Below are positions 46,343 to 55,769 of a stretch of DNA of 64,000 nucleotides, piece after piece; the stretch's first letter is position 1; each line of letters opens with the position of its first letter. The stretch comes from Chloroflexota bacterium. Its GTDB lineage: Bacteria > Chloroflexota > Anaerolineae > B4-G1. The notes beneath the pieces are model-generated. The model saw nothing but the letters and a program-made list of their open reading frames with translations. It made no database searches and had not been told where the DNA came from. The stretch is from assembly GCA_024232355.1 (NCBI GenBank), contig JAAEPW010000406.1:1-64000 (forward strand), read 5' to 3'. Both the position numbers and the translations under genes were made by a program.

Positions 46343-49300
46343 TCCTCAAGCAGGTCCCGAAACGGCGCCATCTGCCGTCTTCCGTCCTCCTGCCAAACGT
46401 CGTCGGTCTCGCCCTCCTCCAGAGCAATGAGCCGTTCGCGACAGAGAATTTGCAGCAACATCGGCCAACGCCCGCTTGCGGACAGAATCCAGTCCACGTC
46501 GGCTGGAGAAAAGGGAACAGGAGAGCCAGCGATCAATTCACGAGCTTCCTGCTCCGCCAGCGGCCCCAGAGTTGTGGTATAGCCAAAGATATTGAAAAAT
46601 GGAGAGCCAATGTTGCTGTGCTCGGCCAATACGCCGGGTGATTCGTGGGCTGCCAGCACAAAACCCAGATTCCCTCGCACGTGATTGGTGGCCAGCGAGC
46701 GCAAGCTCTCCCAAAAAGAAGTATCTAGCTCTGGGCAGCGCTGCAAAGCCACGTCGATCTCATCCAACAGAATGACGGTTGGGGTACGCAAATCGCGGCT
46801 CACCACATCCATGAAATAATCCAGATCGCAAGGAATCCGCTTTGAATCCACCGCGTTGCCCGCAGGCAAATTCAAGCTGCTCAACAAATAACGCAGCAAC
46901 TCTTCCTGACTGTGCATCCGCGAGTCCTGGAAATCTACAAAAGCCCAACAGTAACGTTCCGGATCTGGCAACCAATCAGCGCGCTGACCGGTACGCAAGT
47001 GGGATAGCGGTGTAGTAGTGATGCTTTTCAGGTACAGCAATAGTGAAGTCTTGCCGCTGCGTCGAGGTCCAATAATGGCCGCGTTTTGCAATGGTGTGCG
47101 CTTCCACAAATTAAATAGCCGTCTCAGTTCTCGCTCACGCCCAAAGAACTGGCTGGGATGCGCGATCGGGGGCCCAGCAATAAAGGGGGGAAGCTCGATA
47201 GCTAAAGTCTCAGCCTCAACCGAGACGGATGCACTCTGTTGAGCCATCACACCGGAGGCCAACACCGTTCTCAGATCGCGAGCCATATCCGCTGCCCGTT
47301 GATACCGTTCCGCAGGTTTTTTGGCCGTGGCCCTGGCGACGATTTGATCCAGCATAACAGAAAGAGCCGGATTGATCTCGCTGGGGCGTGGCATCGGTTC
47401 GCTGATGTGCTTGATAATGACGCTGATCGGCGTCTCACTGACGTACGGGTGCCGACCAGTCAGGATCTCGAACAGGATCACGCCCAAGGCATAAACGTCG
47501 GCCCGGCTGTCTACATCGGCTCCCTGAGCCTGTTCGGGAGCGACATAGTCTGGCGTGCCCAACATCACACCATTGGCCGTCAGCCGTCGGTCATCCTGGA
47601 CAGATTTGACCAACCCAAAATCAGCCAGCAGTGGTCGCCCGTCAAGAGTCAGCAGAATGTTATTTGGCTTGACGTCTCGGTGGACGATCCCCTGGAGATG
47701 TGCATAGTCCAACGCTTTGGCCATTTGGACTATGATCTCTATAGCTTTTTCCAGGGCAGGAAGAGTTGAGACAAGGGACACTAGCCACTCACGCAGCGTG
47801 CCCCCTCGCACATAGTCCACGACCAAGTAAAGCTGATCATCCTCGGTCTCCCCATAGTCGTGGACCGTCAAAATATTGGGATGACGCAAGTTTGCAATCG
47901 CTTGCGCCTCATGTTCAAACCGCTGGCGAAAAGTAGGATCAGCCGCCAATGTGGGCGCCATCACTTTGACCGCCACATCCCGCTTTAATCTGGACTGGCG
48001 CGCCCGATAGACGACAGACATGCTCCCCTTACCAATCAGTTCACCGATTTCATACTGACCCAACGTTTGCCCGGTTAGATCATCCAGAATACTGGTCAAC
48101 GGCTGCCAGCTAGTATCTTCCAGTAACGATCGCTCTTGCAGCAACCACTGGGCAGATGCCGCCCCCCAAAAAGCTACCTGTTTGGGCAGAGGTGCCTGGG
48201 GCACATCGTCCAAGTTTTTAAACTTGAGCGCTCCGAGCAGATACAGGGTCAACCCTCGGTAATATTCCCCCCAATCATCCGGCGCAAAAAGGCATCCACG
48301 GGCCATTTTTCGGATGGTCGCCAGCATCACAAAGGCCTTTCTCATGGCCGGGTGGAGTTTCTCAGGGACAGAGAAATAACCGGTCGAACGGGCAGCCCAA
48401 TGCAACTGCTCGTACAAACGATAGATGGTTTCTGCCGGTAGCCGAGCCTCGGCCAAGGCTTCTGGGAGAAGCCAAGTCACCACACCCGTCTCTAGACGCA
48501 AGAGATCGTGCAAGACGTGATCTTGACGGGCCATCGCAAAATCAATCAAGCGAACATCGCGCGTGTCGGGGGCAACCAGAATATTCTCCATATTCAGATC
48601 GCCGTGGACGTAGGCGACCCGGACATGGCGTGGTTCGTTCAATATGTCCGCTAGAACGACCAGCGGATTAGGCAGAACCGTGTCGGTACTACCAGACAAC
48701 GTCAACGTCTCTGCTGTCACCGCATCCAGCAAATCCAACCCCAGCGCCCGCCGCGCATAGGTCCGCAGCAAATCATCACGGGTCGCCGTGACCACGCACT
48801 CTACCGAGTCAATGACATCGCTGACTCGGTAGGATGACGGCACGTCAACAGGCTGCAACCGCACACGGTAGGAGACGAACAAACCATTGGGGGAAGCAGG
48901 CAGGTTGAGGGTGACGGTTCTGTTGTCCGGGTCTACTTCGGTGACCACAAAACCTTCTAACCGCACATAGTCGCCCTGCTTAAACGACCGTTCGTCTACA
49001 GTGTCGGGGCTGAGCGGCTGATGCAACACGCTCGTCGGCAGCGCAGTTGGCCCCAAAAGTAAGTTTACGGGCAAGAGACGGTCATAGCTGGCCTGCAAGT
49101 TGAATTGGGGGCTGGTGTGGCTAAACTGCCAAAGGGGCGCGATGCGCTTGAAAAGCCGTTTTTCTAGAACATGCCAAATGTCCTTGACGCTGGCGTGGCG
49201 GCAAAAACTATTCAAGCTCTCGATCTCAAATATCCCGCTGCCCACCAGACGGTAGCATAGTCCGGCCCAATCGCTGCCCGGAAGCGAGATCGGCTCGTTC

Positions 49301-49584
49301 CTGATCTCGGCGGCACCAGACAACTTGTTGTGAATGTGTTTCTGGTAGGCTTGATACTCGCGTTCAATCAGAGCGGCCGGCGCTATTTTGACCACCGCTG
49401 GCAATTCGGGTGCATCCTGGATCGGGTGCACCAAAAAGACTCGGCTGCCACTAAAGCCACTCCCCAACTCGGCCTTGATGACCACCCGTTGGTGAGTGGC
49501 AAACGTGCGTTTGAGGATCGCCTCGACCTCGGCGGGCAGAGGCAGCCTCTTGGGGTTCTCAACATGCACCTGGTTGCGGACCAT
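46339..49584 (-). CDS. Triple fusion: APH-like kinase (TCAD9-like), Ser/Thr kinase, AAA ATPase
   Basis: 1081 residues with three NTP-using modules. Residues about 1-450 look like an APH-type phosphotransferase: HGDLNMENILV (327-337) as catalytic loop and LIDFAMA as Mg site, with a beta insertion around 200-250. This resembles ternary complex associated domain 9. Residues about 508-771 are a canonical Ser/Thr kinase with IGKGSMSVVYRA, VAVKVM (Lys about 540), HRDVKPNN (about 635) and DFG (655). The ATPase starts at FFGRERELRRLF (about 813), with Walker A GPRRSGKTS (about 839) and Walker B VILLDEIDV (about 937). The ATG at 49584 has GGAG six bases before it; an earlier start would overlap the upstream gene. 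Confidence 0.85.
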   Translation of the reverse strand: MVRNQVHVENPKRLPLPAEVEAILKRTFATHQRVVIKAELGSGFSGSRVFLVHPIQDAPELPAVVKIAPAALIEREYQAYQKHIHNKLSGAAEIRNEPISLPGSDWAGLCYRLVGSGIFEIESLNSFCRHASVKDIWHVLEKRLFKRIAPLWQFSHTSPQFNLQASYDRLLPVNLLLGPTALPTSVLHQPLSPDTVDERSFKQGDYVRLEGFVVTEVDPDNRTVTLNLPASPNGLFVSYRVRLQPVDVPSSYRVSDVIDSVECVVTATRDDLLRTYARRALGLDLLDAVTAETLTLSGSTDTVLPNPLVVLADILNEPRHVRVAYVHGDLNMENILVAPDTRDVRLIDFAMARQDHVLHDLLRLETGVVTWLLPEALAEARLPAETIYRLYEQLHWAARSTGYFSVPEKLHPAMRKAFVMLATIRKMARGCLFAPDDWGEYYRGLTLYLLGALKFKNLDDVPQAPLPKQVAFWGAASAQWLLQERSLLEDTSWQPLTSILDDLTGQTLGQYEIGELIGKGSMSVVYRARQSRLKRDVAVKVMAPTLAADPTFRQRFEHEAQAIANLRHPNILTVHDYGETEDDQLYLVVDYVRGGTLREWLVSLVSTLPALEKAIEIIVQMAKALDYAHLQGIVHRDVKPNNILLTLDGRPLLADFGLVKSVQDDRRLTANGVMLGTPDYVAPEQAQGADVDSRADVYALGVILFEILTGRHPYVSETPISVIIKHISEPMPRPSEINPALSVMLDQIVARATAKKPAERYQRAADMARDLRTVLASGVMAQQSASVSVEAETLAIELPPFIAGPPIAHPSQFFGRERELRRLFNLWKRTPLQNAAIIGPRRSGKTSLLLYLKSITTTPLSHLRTGQRADWLPDPERYCWAFVDFQDSRMHSQEELLRYLLSSLNLPAGNAVDSKRIPCDLDYFMDVVSRDLRTPTVILLDEIDVALQRCPELDTSFWESLRSLATNHVRGNLGFVLAAHESPGVLAEHSNIGSPFFNIFGYTTTLGPLAEQEARELIAGSPVPFSPADVDWILSASGRWPMLLQILCRERLIALEEGETDDVWQEDGRRQMAPFRDLLEE

Positions 49585-49603
49585 CAGATTCTCCAGGCAA
49601 CTC

Positions 49604-50980
49604 TTACCCTGGCCGACCTTCCGGGAAGAATTGGTAACCACCCTCCGGCCGTCCACGCCAGGTGACGATGTAACAAGGCTTGGCCGGGTTAGGCTCGATC
49701 CTCTTGCGCAGTTCCCGAATCACTTGATAAAGACTGTCATCGGTCACACCCTGACGGCGCAACTCGTCGGGCCAAGTGTTTACGATCAAGTCCGTCTTGG
49801 TATGCCGAATCCTGGAATGCTGGACCAAGAAATGAAGAACTGCCCTTTCCAAAGGTGACAGGTCTCCCAAAACAGTTTGGCCCTGGTACAGTTCGTCGGT
49901 GGTCTCGTCCAGCCAAATTTTACCACCGCTCTGCCCCTCGGCGTCCGCGACGTAGGCGGCGAACAGATCGGCAAAGACGCGCCAACCGGCGTCCGTCCGT
50001 TGAACAAGCCCCTTGGCAGCCAAACCGCTCAGAGCATAACTGTGCTGTCCTCCCACGTCCGCTGCCCGCCGCATTTGCACCTCTGACAGCGCCCGCCGCT
50101 CCTCCTGGGTCAACCCGGTCCATATCTCTTCCATTCGGGACTGGATGCTACGCTCGGCCAAGAGCACAGCAGTCCATTCAGCAGTGGGGGGACTGTCGGG
50201 CACAGACAACCACCAGTGACAAGCAGCTTTGAGCAAAGCCGGATAACCACCGGTCAGAGCCAATATGTGGGCTGTTCCGGCCTCGTCAAGAGGCGTGGGG
50301 ATCGTGAGGGTCTCCTCGGCAATCAGCCGCCGGGCGTCAGTATCACCCATCGGTCCCACCCAGCAGACGTGAGTGTCCAGAATCTCGTACATCTCACCCA
50401 GCGCCGTCGGGTCGAATAAATAGATCATCTCTTGGCGCATACCCACGATATAACATAGAATGTCCTTGAAACTGTCGCGCAGGCCGCGCAGCGTGTCCAA
50501 CATCTGCGATGTGGCTGTCTGACCAAACTTGTCAAAGCGGTCCATCACCAATACAACCTTCATCTGCTGAACCTGAAACTGCAAGAGCAACTCGCGCAGG
50601 GCACTCTGGGCCAAAAAGGGATCGCGTGTGGCCCGATTCTCCAGATAGAGATCGGCCACCGTCTGCTGCAACGGCTGGTCAAAGCGATCGCGAACCTCGT
50701 AAAAAGAACGTAGGATGACACGGTAAAAGGTTGCCAACCTATTAGACGGTAGATTGTTCAGATCAATGGGGATCAATGCCACCGGGTCAGCTTGGGGGGG
50801 AAGGTAAGATTGGAACACCTCGGGCCGATGGCACAAAAAGCCCAGCACATTCGACTTGCCAGCTCCGGCCAACCCGATCACCGAGCCGCTCTGCCCGGCC
50901 CAGACCCAGTCGGCCAAAGCCTGCATCTCTCTGGCGCGGTAGGTGAAGCGGTATGATTTCCACGATCTGCTTGATGCCAT
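49604..50980 (-). CDS. AAA/STAND-like ATPase with C-terminal winged-helix DNA-binding domain
   Basis: 458 residues. Walker A GLAGAGKSN (36-44) and Walker B VVLVMDRFDK (142-151) lie in an ORC/STAND-type ATPase. After a helical middle (about 270-360) comes an OmpR-like winged helix (about 375-455) with LSPLERAVLHFLVQHSRI, DDSLYQVIRELRKRIEP and the wing YIVTWRGRPEGGYQFF. It may be an NTP-gated transcription factor for this cluster. GGAG lies 7 bases before the ATG. The kinase fusion gene starts 20 bases after its stop, and the SUI1 gene ends 55 bases upstream on the same strand. Confidence 0.85.
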   Translation of the reverse strand: MASSRSWKSYRFTYRAREMQALADWVWAGQSGSVIGLAGAGKSNVLGFLCHRPEVFQSYLPPQADPVALIPIDLNNLPSNRLATFYRVILRSFYEVRDRFDQPLQQTVADLYLENRATRDPFLAQSALRELLLQFQVQQMKVVLVMDRFDKFGQTATSQMLDTLRGLRDSFKDILCYIVGMRQEMIYLFDPTALGEMYEILDTHVCWVGPMGDTDARRLIAEETLTIPTPLDEAGTAHILALTGGYPALLKAACHWWLSVPDSPPTAEWTAVLLAERSIQSRMEEIWTGLTQEERRALSEVQMRRAADVGGQHSYALSGLAAKGLVQRTDAGWRVFADLFAAYVADAEGQSGGKIWLDETTDELYQGQTVLGDLSPLERAVLHFLVQHSRIRHTKTDLIVNTWPDELRRQGVTDDSLYQVIRELRKRIEPNPAKPCYIVTWRGRPEGGYQFFPEGRPG

Positions 50981-51035
50981 TTTACTTCTCCAAAGATGGA
51001 CCTATGTTTCTCCAATTACTGCTAACAGCAACAAA

Positions 51036-51392
51036 CTATCCACCAGCCAGCTTGGTCCTGTAGCCCAATTTCTCCAACTCTGCTGCGACTCTCTCCCGTT
51101 GATGTCCCTGTATCTCTATAACTCCTTCCTTGACAGTTCCACCCGTGCCACATGCTTTCTTCAGCCGTTTACACAAATCCGCCATATCTGTTGGTGTCAA
51201 CTGTAGGTTGCATATCACAGTCACGGTCTTTCCACGCCGCCCTTTACTCTCCCTGCGTATGTAAGCTACTTGCCGCTCAGGTGACAGGCTCTTGGGTTTT
51301 GGGCACCGGCACGGAAACGTACCACAGCGCGGGCACCGTTTGGCACGAGCAGAATCAGTCGAGTACACGGGTCTTTTTTTAGTGCGACGCAT
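51036..51392 (-). CDS. SUI1-family (eIF1-like) translation factor
   Basis: 118 residues. The N-terminal 35 residues carry CPRCGTFPCRCP, a possible metal-binding Cys cluster. The SUI1/eIF1 domain (about 40-115) includes GRRGKTVTVICNLQLT, CGTGGTVKEGVIEIQGHQRE and the closing LEKLGY. In archaea and eukaryotes this fold checks start-codon selection; in bacteria (YciH) the role is a minor initiation or stress factor. AAAGG lies before the ATG. Transcription probably starts from the divergent promoter region at 51.5 kb. Confidence 0.93.
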   Translation of the reverse strand: MRRTKKRPVYSTDSARAKRCPRCGTFPCRCPKPKSLSPERQVAYIRRESKGRRGKTVTVICNLQLTPTDMADLCKRLKKACGTGGTVKEGVIEIQGHQRERVAAELEKLGYRTKLAGG

Positions 51393-51507
51393 ATGTGTTT
51401 GACCTTTGCATCCCAGTGGACAAGTTTCGCATATTGCTCATCTGGCACGTGACATACAAGAATGCTTTACATATCACGTCCACACATAGAAACAACAATC
51501 TACCTAG

Positions 51508-51716
51508 ATTATACTCTGATGGTCGCTCATACACAAACCAAAGCACCTTGCTCGTATGAAAATTATCCACACCAACCAGATGCAGAGGGGCAGCGACACT
51601 CACCGACGGCAGCCCGTCTCGATGGATATCCCCCGCCATGAACGAAACAAACTCAACTATCACTCAGGACACACTCAGTCCGCGCTCAGGACTTGCCGGC
51701 TCTATTGTGATATAGT
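51508..51716. promoter_or_regulatory. Divergent promoter region, copy 1
   Basis: Homologous to 62013-62150. Shared blocks: ATTATACTCTGATG (51508-51521; its reverse strand gives a TATAAT box facing the SUI1 gene), ACAAACT (51647), and GCTCAGGACTT (51684-51694) followed after 16 bases by TATAGT (51711-51716), facing the ABC operon. This copy has about 71 extra bases between the first two blocks. It fills the gene-free stretch 51393-51744. Confidence 0.65.
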
Positions 51717-51744
51717 CTACTCAAGAAATATCAAGGAGGCATAA

Positions 51745-52680
51745 ATGATCGAACTAGATGGTCTGACCAAAAAATTCGACGACTTTACAGCCGTGGATGG
51801 CGTGACACTTTCGGTAGCACCGGGCGAGATTCTGGCATTGTTAGGTCACAATGGGGCCGGGAAAACGACAACGGTTCGTATGCTGTCCGCGATCCTGCGC
51901 CCGACAGCAGGACAAGCATTCGTAGCCGGGCACAACGTGGCCGAACAACCACGTGAGGTCCGGCGCCAAGTGGGGCTTTTGACCGAGAACCCGGGGCTTT
52001 ACCTGCGCATGAAAAGCCGCGAGTATCTAGACTTTTTCGGTCGCTTGATGGGTGTGGACGCTGGCGAGCGCGAACGTCGGGCCCGTGAACTGTTGGAACG
52101 CTTTGGGATGCTCGAAGCGTGGGAGCGGCGTATGGGGACGTACTCGAAAGGTATGCGCCAAAAGATGGCACTGGCACGCGCAATGCTGCACGAGCCATCG
52201 GTGCTGTTACTGGACGAGCCAACCTCAGCTATGGACCCCCACAGCGCCAAATTGGTGCGCGACGCCGTGCTCAGCCTACGCGACCACCGCCGCGCCATCG
52301 TGCTCTGCACCCACAACCTGTCCGAGGCCGAGGCCCTGGCCGACCGCATCGCCATCATCCGGCGTGGACGGATCGTCGCGCTAGGAACCCCGGCCGAGTT
52401 AAAGATGCGGCTGTTAGGCCCGCCGTTGATGGAGCTGCATCTGTCCAGTCCGCTCAACGGCGCTGCCAAGCTCGTCTCGAATCTGGCACAAGTTGAGGCA
52501 CAAGGAAAGGATTGGCTGCGCTTTTCCACACCCAATCCCCAACAGACAAATCCTCTCTTGCTTCAGGCATTGGCCTCGCAGGGGCTGGGGGTGATCACAA
52601 TAAGCCAGGTTCCGCGCAGCCTGGAGGACGTTTACCTAAAGGTAGTTGAGGAAGGAGCAGAAAATGTCAGCTATATCTAA
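51745..52680 (+). CDS. ABC transporter ATP-binding protein
   Basis: 311 residues. Walker A GHNGAGKTTT (about 35-44), a Q-loop region GLLTENPGLYLRMKSREYL, signature YSKGMRQKMALARAML (about 133-148), Walker B VLLLDEP, and H-loop CTHNLSEAEALADRI. A C-terminal 90-residue extension is typical of drug- or antibiotic-type exporters. It is the first gene of a five-gene operon and partner of the next gene, whose start it overlaps by 17 bases. AAGGAGG stands 6 bases before the ATG. Confidence 0.94.
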   Translation: MIELDGLTKKFDDFTAVDGVTLSVAPGEILALLGHNGAGKTTTVRMLSAILRPTAGQAFVAGHNVAEQPREVRRQVGLLTENPGLYLRMKSREYLDFFGRLMGVDAGERERRARELLERFGMLEAWERRMGTYSKGMRQKMALARAMLHEPSVLLLDEPTSAMDPHSAKLVRDAVLSLRDHRRAIVLCTHNLSEAEALADRIAIIRRGRIVALGTPAELKMRLLGPPLMELHLSSPLNGAAKLVSNLAQVEAQGKDWLRFSTPNPQQTNPLLLQALASQGLGVITISQVPRSLEDVYLKVVEEGAENVSYI

Positions 52681-54202
52681 GCGTATACCCAAGACTTGGA
52701 CCGGTTTCCAACCGATCCAGCCACTGCGGATGTTGATCGCACTGGTAGAACGCGAAATTCGAGACACGCTACGAGACTGGCGCATTGTCGTCCCGATCAT
52801 CATCCTGACGAGTTTCTTCCCTGCCTTGATGAGTTTTGTGGCCGACCTGGCCCTAAGGTGGGTGGCCAAGTACGGCGATCCCATCATTGGCGAGCGATTG
52901 ATTCCCTTTCTGCTATTGATGGTCGGATTCTTCCCCATCTCGTTCTCGCTGGTGATCGCGCTGGAAACTTTTGTGGGGGAAAAAGAGCGTAACAGCTTGG
53001 AACCTTTGCTGGCGACCCCTCTGACAGACACCCAACTCTACCTGGGCAAGACACTGGCGGCGGTGATCCCCCCATTGTTGGCCTCTTACCTGGGCATTGG
53101 CGTCTACCTGGTTGGGTTGTACTTTTTCAAGGGATGGACACCATCGCCGATTTTGCTGGCACTGGTTCTCCTATTGACGACAGCTGAGGGCATAGTGATG
53201 GTCTCTGGCGCAGTAGTGCTATCCAGCCAGACGACGAGCGTGCGCGCCTCAAATCTGTTAGCCAGTTTCATCATCATTCCGGCAGCACTCTTGATCCAGG
53301 TCGAGGCCATGATCATGTTCTATGCCAACTATAACGTACTGTGGTGGATCGCTCTCTTTTTGGTAATCGTAGACATCATCCTCATACGGATGGGTATTCA
53401 CATTTTCAACCGTGAGGAATTGCTAGGACGTGAAATTGACGAGTTGAACGTGGCTTCCCTATGGCGAACCTTTTGCGAACAGTTTCGCTGGGAGCGGTGG
53501 TTTTTCCGACACAATGTGCGTCCGATGAAAAATAGTCAGCCTACGCCCACCTGGCTGCGCTGGACAGGCACCTTGGGAGGATTGTACGTGCGCGATATCC
53601 CAGCCATCTTGCGTCAGTCACGGTTGGCACTGCTACTCGTCGTGGTGGGATTATTACTGTCGATGGGCATCGGATATCACTTTGCCGTCCGTTACCCACT
53701 GCCGTCAGACTCGTTACAATTGGACAATATCTCTGCCGATACATTCACAGAGGTGCCCGCCATAGACTGGCTTCCGGCATTTACGGTTCGAGGAATACTG
53801 AGCAACAATGTGCGGGCGCTGCTACTGGCCACGCTGCTGGCCGTGTTCTCCTTTGGCGCACTGGCAGAGGCTTTGTTGATCGCCCCAATGGCCATCGTGT
53901 TCTTTTTCGTCGCCCAGGCCGCGCAGATGGGCTACGACCCGGTCGTCTTTTTCGCCGCCTTTATCCTGCCCCACGGTTTGTTCGAGCTGCCCGCCGCCAT
54001 CATTGCCACGGCAATGGCCGTGCGCTTGGGAGCGACCTTTATGTCGCCCCCAAAAGGAATGACCGTGGGCGAAGGGTGGCTGCGGGCACTGGCTGATTTG
54101 ATCAAAGTATTTGTCGCCCTCGTCTTGCCGTTGCTGGCATTGGCTGCCGCCATCGAGGTCTATGTGACGCCCGCGATTGTGGTGCGGGTCTTTGGAAATT
54201 AA
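52664..54202 (+). CDS. ABC-2 type permease fused to a SpoIIM-like (DUF95) domain
   Basis: 512 residues. The N-terminal half (about 1-260) is an ABC-2 permease: REIRDTLRDWRIVVPIIIL, then six helices and FVGEKERNSLEPLLATPLTD (about 102-121), the coupling segment of such permeases. The C-terminal part (about 305-512) is SpoIIM-like, with FTVRGILSNNVRALLLATLL and HGLFELPAAIIATAMAVRLG, its hallmark N-N-x-R and HGxxELPA motifs. The two are usually separate neighbouring genes. The ATG at 52664 follows AAGGAG and overlaps the ATPase gene. The likely role is ATP-driven export or membrane remodelling. Confidence 0.85.
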   Translation: MSAISKRIPKTWTGFQPIQPLRMLIALVEREIRDTLRDWRIVVPIIILTSFFPALMSFVADLALRWVAKYGDPIIGERLIPFLLLMVGFFPISFSLVIALETFVGEKERNSLEPLLATPLTDTQLYLGKTLAAVIPPLLASYLGIGVYLVGLYFFKGWTPSPILLALVLLLTTAEGIVMVSGAVVLSSQTTSVRASNLLASFIIIPAALLIQVEAMIMFYANYNVLWWIALFLVIVDIILIRMGIHIFNREELLGREIDELNVASLWRTFCEQFRWERWFFRHNVRPMKNSQPTPTWLRWTGTLGGLYVRDIPAILRQSRLALLLVVVGLLLSMGIGYHFAVRYPLPSDSLQLDNISADTFTEVPAIDWLPAFTVRGILSNNVRALLLATLLAVFSFGALAEALLIAPMAIVFFFVAQAAQMGYDPVVFFAAFILPHGLFELPAAIIATAMAVRLGATFMSPPKGMTVGEGWLRALADLIKVFVALVLPLLALAAAIEVYVTPAIVVRVFGN

Positions 54203-54228
54203 TTAGAGATTACACAAGGAGATATATT

Positions 54229-54945
54229 ATGGAAAGCAATATTGGAAAAACTTTCGAGATAGACCCTAGCATACCCGGTCAACAGAGTAAAGGCAAGCAC
54301 CAACGCAGATTTACCGACAGCTTTGCCATCATTGGTCCCGTCTTGCAACAGCCAAGGCAATTCATCAGAGAAATTCGTGATGGGGTCCACCTGCCAGAGA
54401 AAATATGGGCGCTGTCCATATCAAGTGTTGTCTTTTTGACAATTTACGGGGCAACGCTTGGCTCTGGTTATCTGCTTTTGTCCCTCAATGTAGCGATCGC
54501 TATGCCGTTTCTTTTTCTGAGCAGCCTGATCACCTGCCTGCCGGTGATGTATCTCCTCGACGTTTTAACCGGCTCACAGCGCAGCATTACCCAGATCGTG
54601 GCTGTTCTGATGACTTCACTCTGCGCGGCAGCAACCGTGTTCTTTAGCTTTGCCCCTATTATGGTGGCATTTAACCTAACGGGCACCATCATGCAATTCT
54701 TTTGGCTAAACGTCGCAATCCTGGCAATGGCAACTTTGGTGGGCTTGGTGTACATGGTTCAAGGCATCATACAGACAGCCATCGTTGATACCAGTCACGC
54801 ATTTAGCAAAATCAATCCATTGCTCCACTTTGTGTGGATGCTGCTTTTCCTCACAGTGACCACTCAAGTGGGTTGGTGGCTGTTGAAATTCCACCAGAGA
54901 ACCGGTGGTTTTTTGATGATATTGATCCAACAATTTGAGAGATAA
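54229..54945 (+). CDS. Polytopic membrane protein, paralogue of the protein at 14.3-15.0 kb
   Basis: 238 residues with a 50-residue polar N-terminus and five or six helices. QPRQFIREIRDGVHLPEKIW and SISSVVFLTIYGATLGSGY align with RRQFFVEIRDGVELSQKIWA and SSVTFFALYGSVMGATHS of the paralogue; the helix-4 FSFAPI motif is shared. Function unknown, Yip1-like in layout. AAGGAG precedes the ATG. It sits between the SpoIIM-fused permease and the coiled-coil protein. Confidence 0.75.
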   Translation: MESNIGKTFEIDPSIPGQQSKGKHQRRFTDSFAIIGPVLQQPRQFIREIRDGVHLPEKIWALSISSVVFLTIYGATLGSGYLLLSLNVAIAMPFLFLSSLITCLPVMYLLDVLTGSQRSITQIVAVLMTSLCAAATVFFSFAPIMVAFNLTGTIMQFFWLNVAILAMATLVGLVYMVQGIIQTAIVDTSHAFSKINPLLHFVWMLLFLTVTTQVGWWLLKFHQRTGGFLMILIQQFER

Positions 54946-54948
54946 GTT

Positions 54949-55740
54949 ATGAAAAAATACACGAACGAATCAACATCCTCACCCACCCCCTCTATGCAGC
55001 AGGATTGGGGGCAAACCATCGGAACGGGGATCACAGTGCTGGTCGTGATCGTAATCGTCGTCAATCTCTTTACCTACGAGCCTGCCGCCAATAACTCGCC
55101 GTACGCAAAAGTAAACATCCCCGCCCATTGGATTCAAATCGGGCGTTGGATTAGTCTACTGGTCGGTCTGGGAGGATGTGGGTGGTTGCTGCGGCAAATG
55201 TTCCGCCAGAGGCAAACGGTTGAACGCACCAGCCTGACCCCGCTTTTACAACAAGCCATCGGCTACACGCACAGAATCGAAGAATTGCTCCAAGCAAACC
55301 CGAACAAGCACCAACAACAGTTACTGGCACAAATCCGCACCTGGCAGCAAACAATTCAGGTCATGGTACAAACTCTGACCGATCTAGGGCAAAATGATCA
55401 CATCATTCAGCGCGACCTGTACCACTTGCCCGGCATGATCGCCGACCTGGAAATGCAATTGGCGACCGAAAACCTGTCCATTTTGCGTACTGATCTGGAA
55501 CAAATGCTGCACCAGCGCAAAAATCAACAACAAGCCCTAGAACAATTACAAACCACACGACGGCGCGCCGCCATCCAGATCGAAAGAACCACCGCCGTGC
55601 TCGGCACAATTTATTCCCAACTGCTCACATACCGTTCCACCTTTCACATCACCGACTATCAACGGCTGGGCGACAATGTGTCAAAGGAGGTACATCGCTT
55701 ACAAGATTACTTGGAAACATTACACGAATTGGCTTTTTAA
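54949..55740 (+). CDS. Two-helix membrane protein with cytoplasmic coiled coil
   Basis: 263 residues, no recognised family. Helices at about 23-45 (GTGITVLVVIVIVVNLFTY) and about 65-86 bracket a short outer loop. The remaining 175 residues are Gln/Leu-rich with heptads, predicted to form a long coiled coil (LEQMLHQRKNQQQALEQLQT). It starts 3 bases after the preceding stop, and the PspA-like gene follows 29 bases downstream. A structural partner of the PspA-like protein is a reasonable inference. Confidence 0.7.
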   Translation: MKKYTNESTSSPTPSMQQDWGQTIGTGITVLVVIVIVVNLFTYEPAANNSPYAKVNIPAHWIQIGRWISLLVGLGGCGWLLRQMFRQRQTVERTSLTPLLQQAIGYTHRIEELLQANPNKHQQQLLAQIRTWQQTIQVMVQTLTDLGQNDHIIQRDLYHLPGMIADLEMQLATENLSILRTDLEQMLHQRKNQQQALEQLQTTRRRAAIQIERTTAVLGTIYSQLLTYRSTFHITDYQRLGDNVSKEVHRLQDYLETLHELAF

Positions 55741-55769
55741 TATAGAAACTAATCATAGGAGGAATAAAA

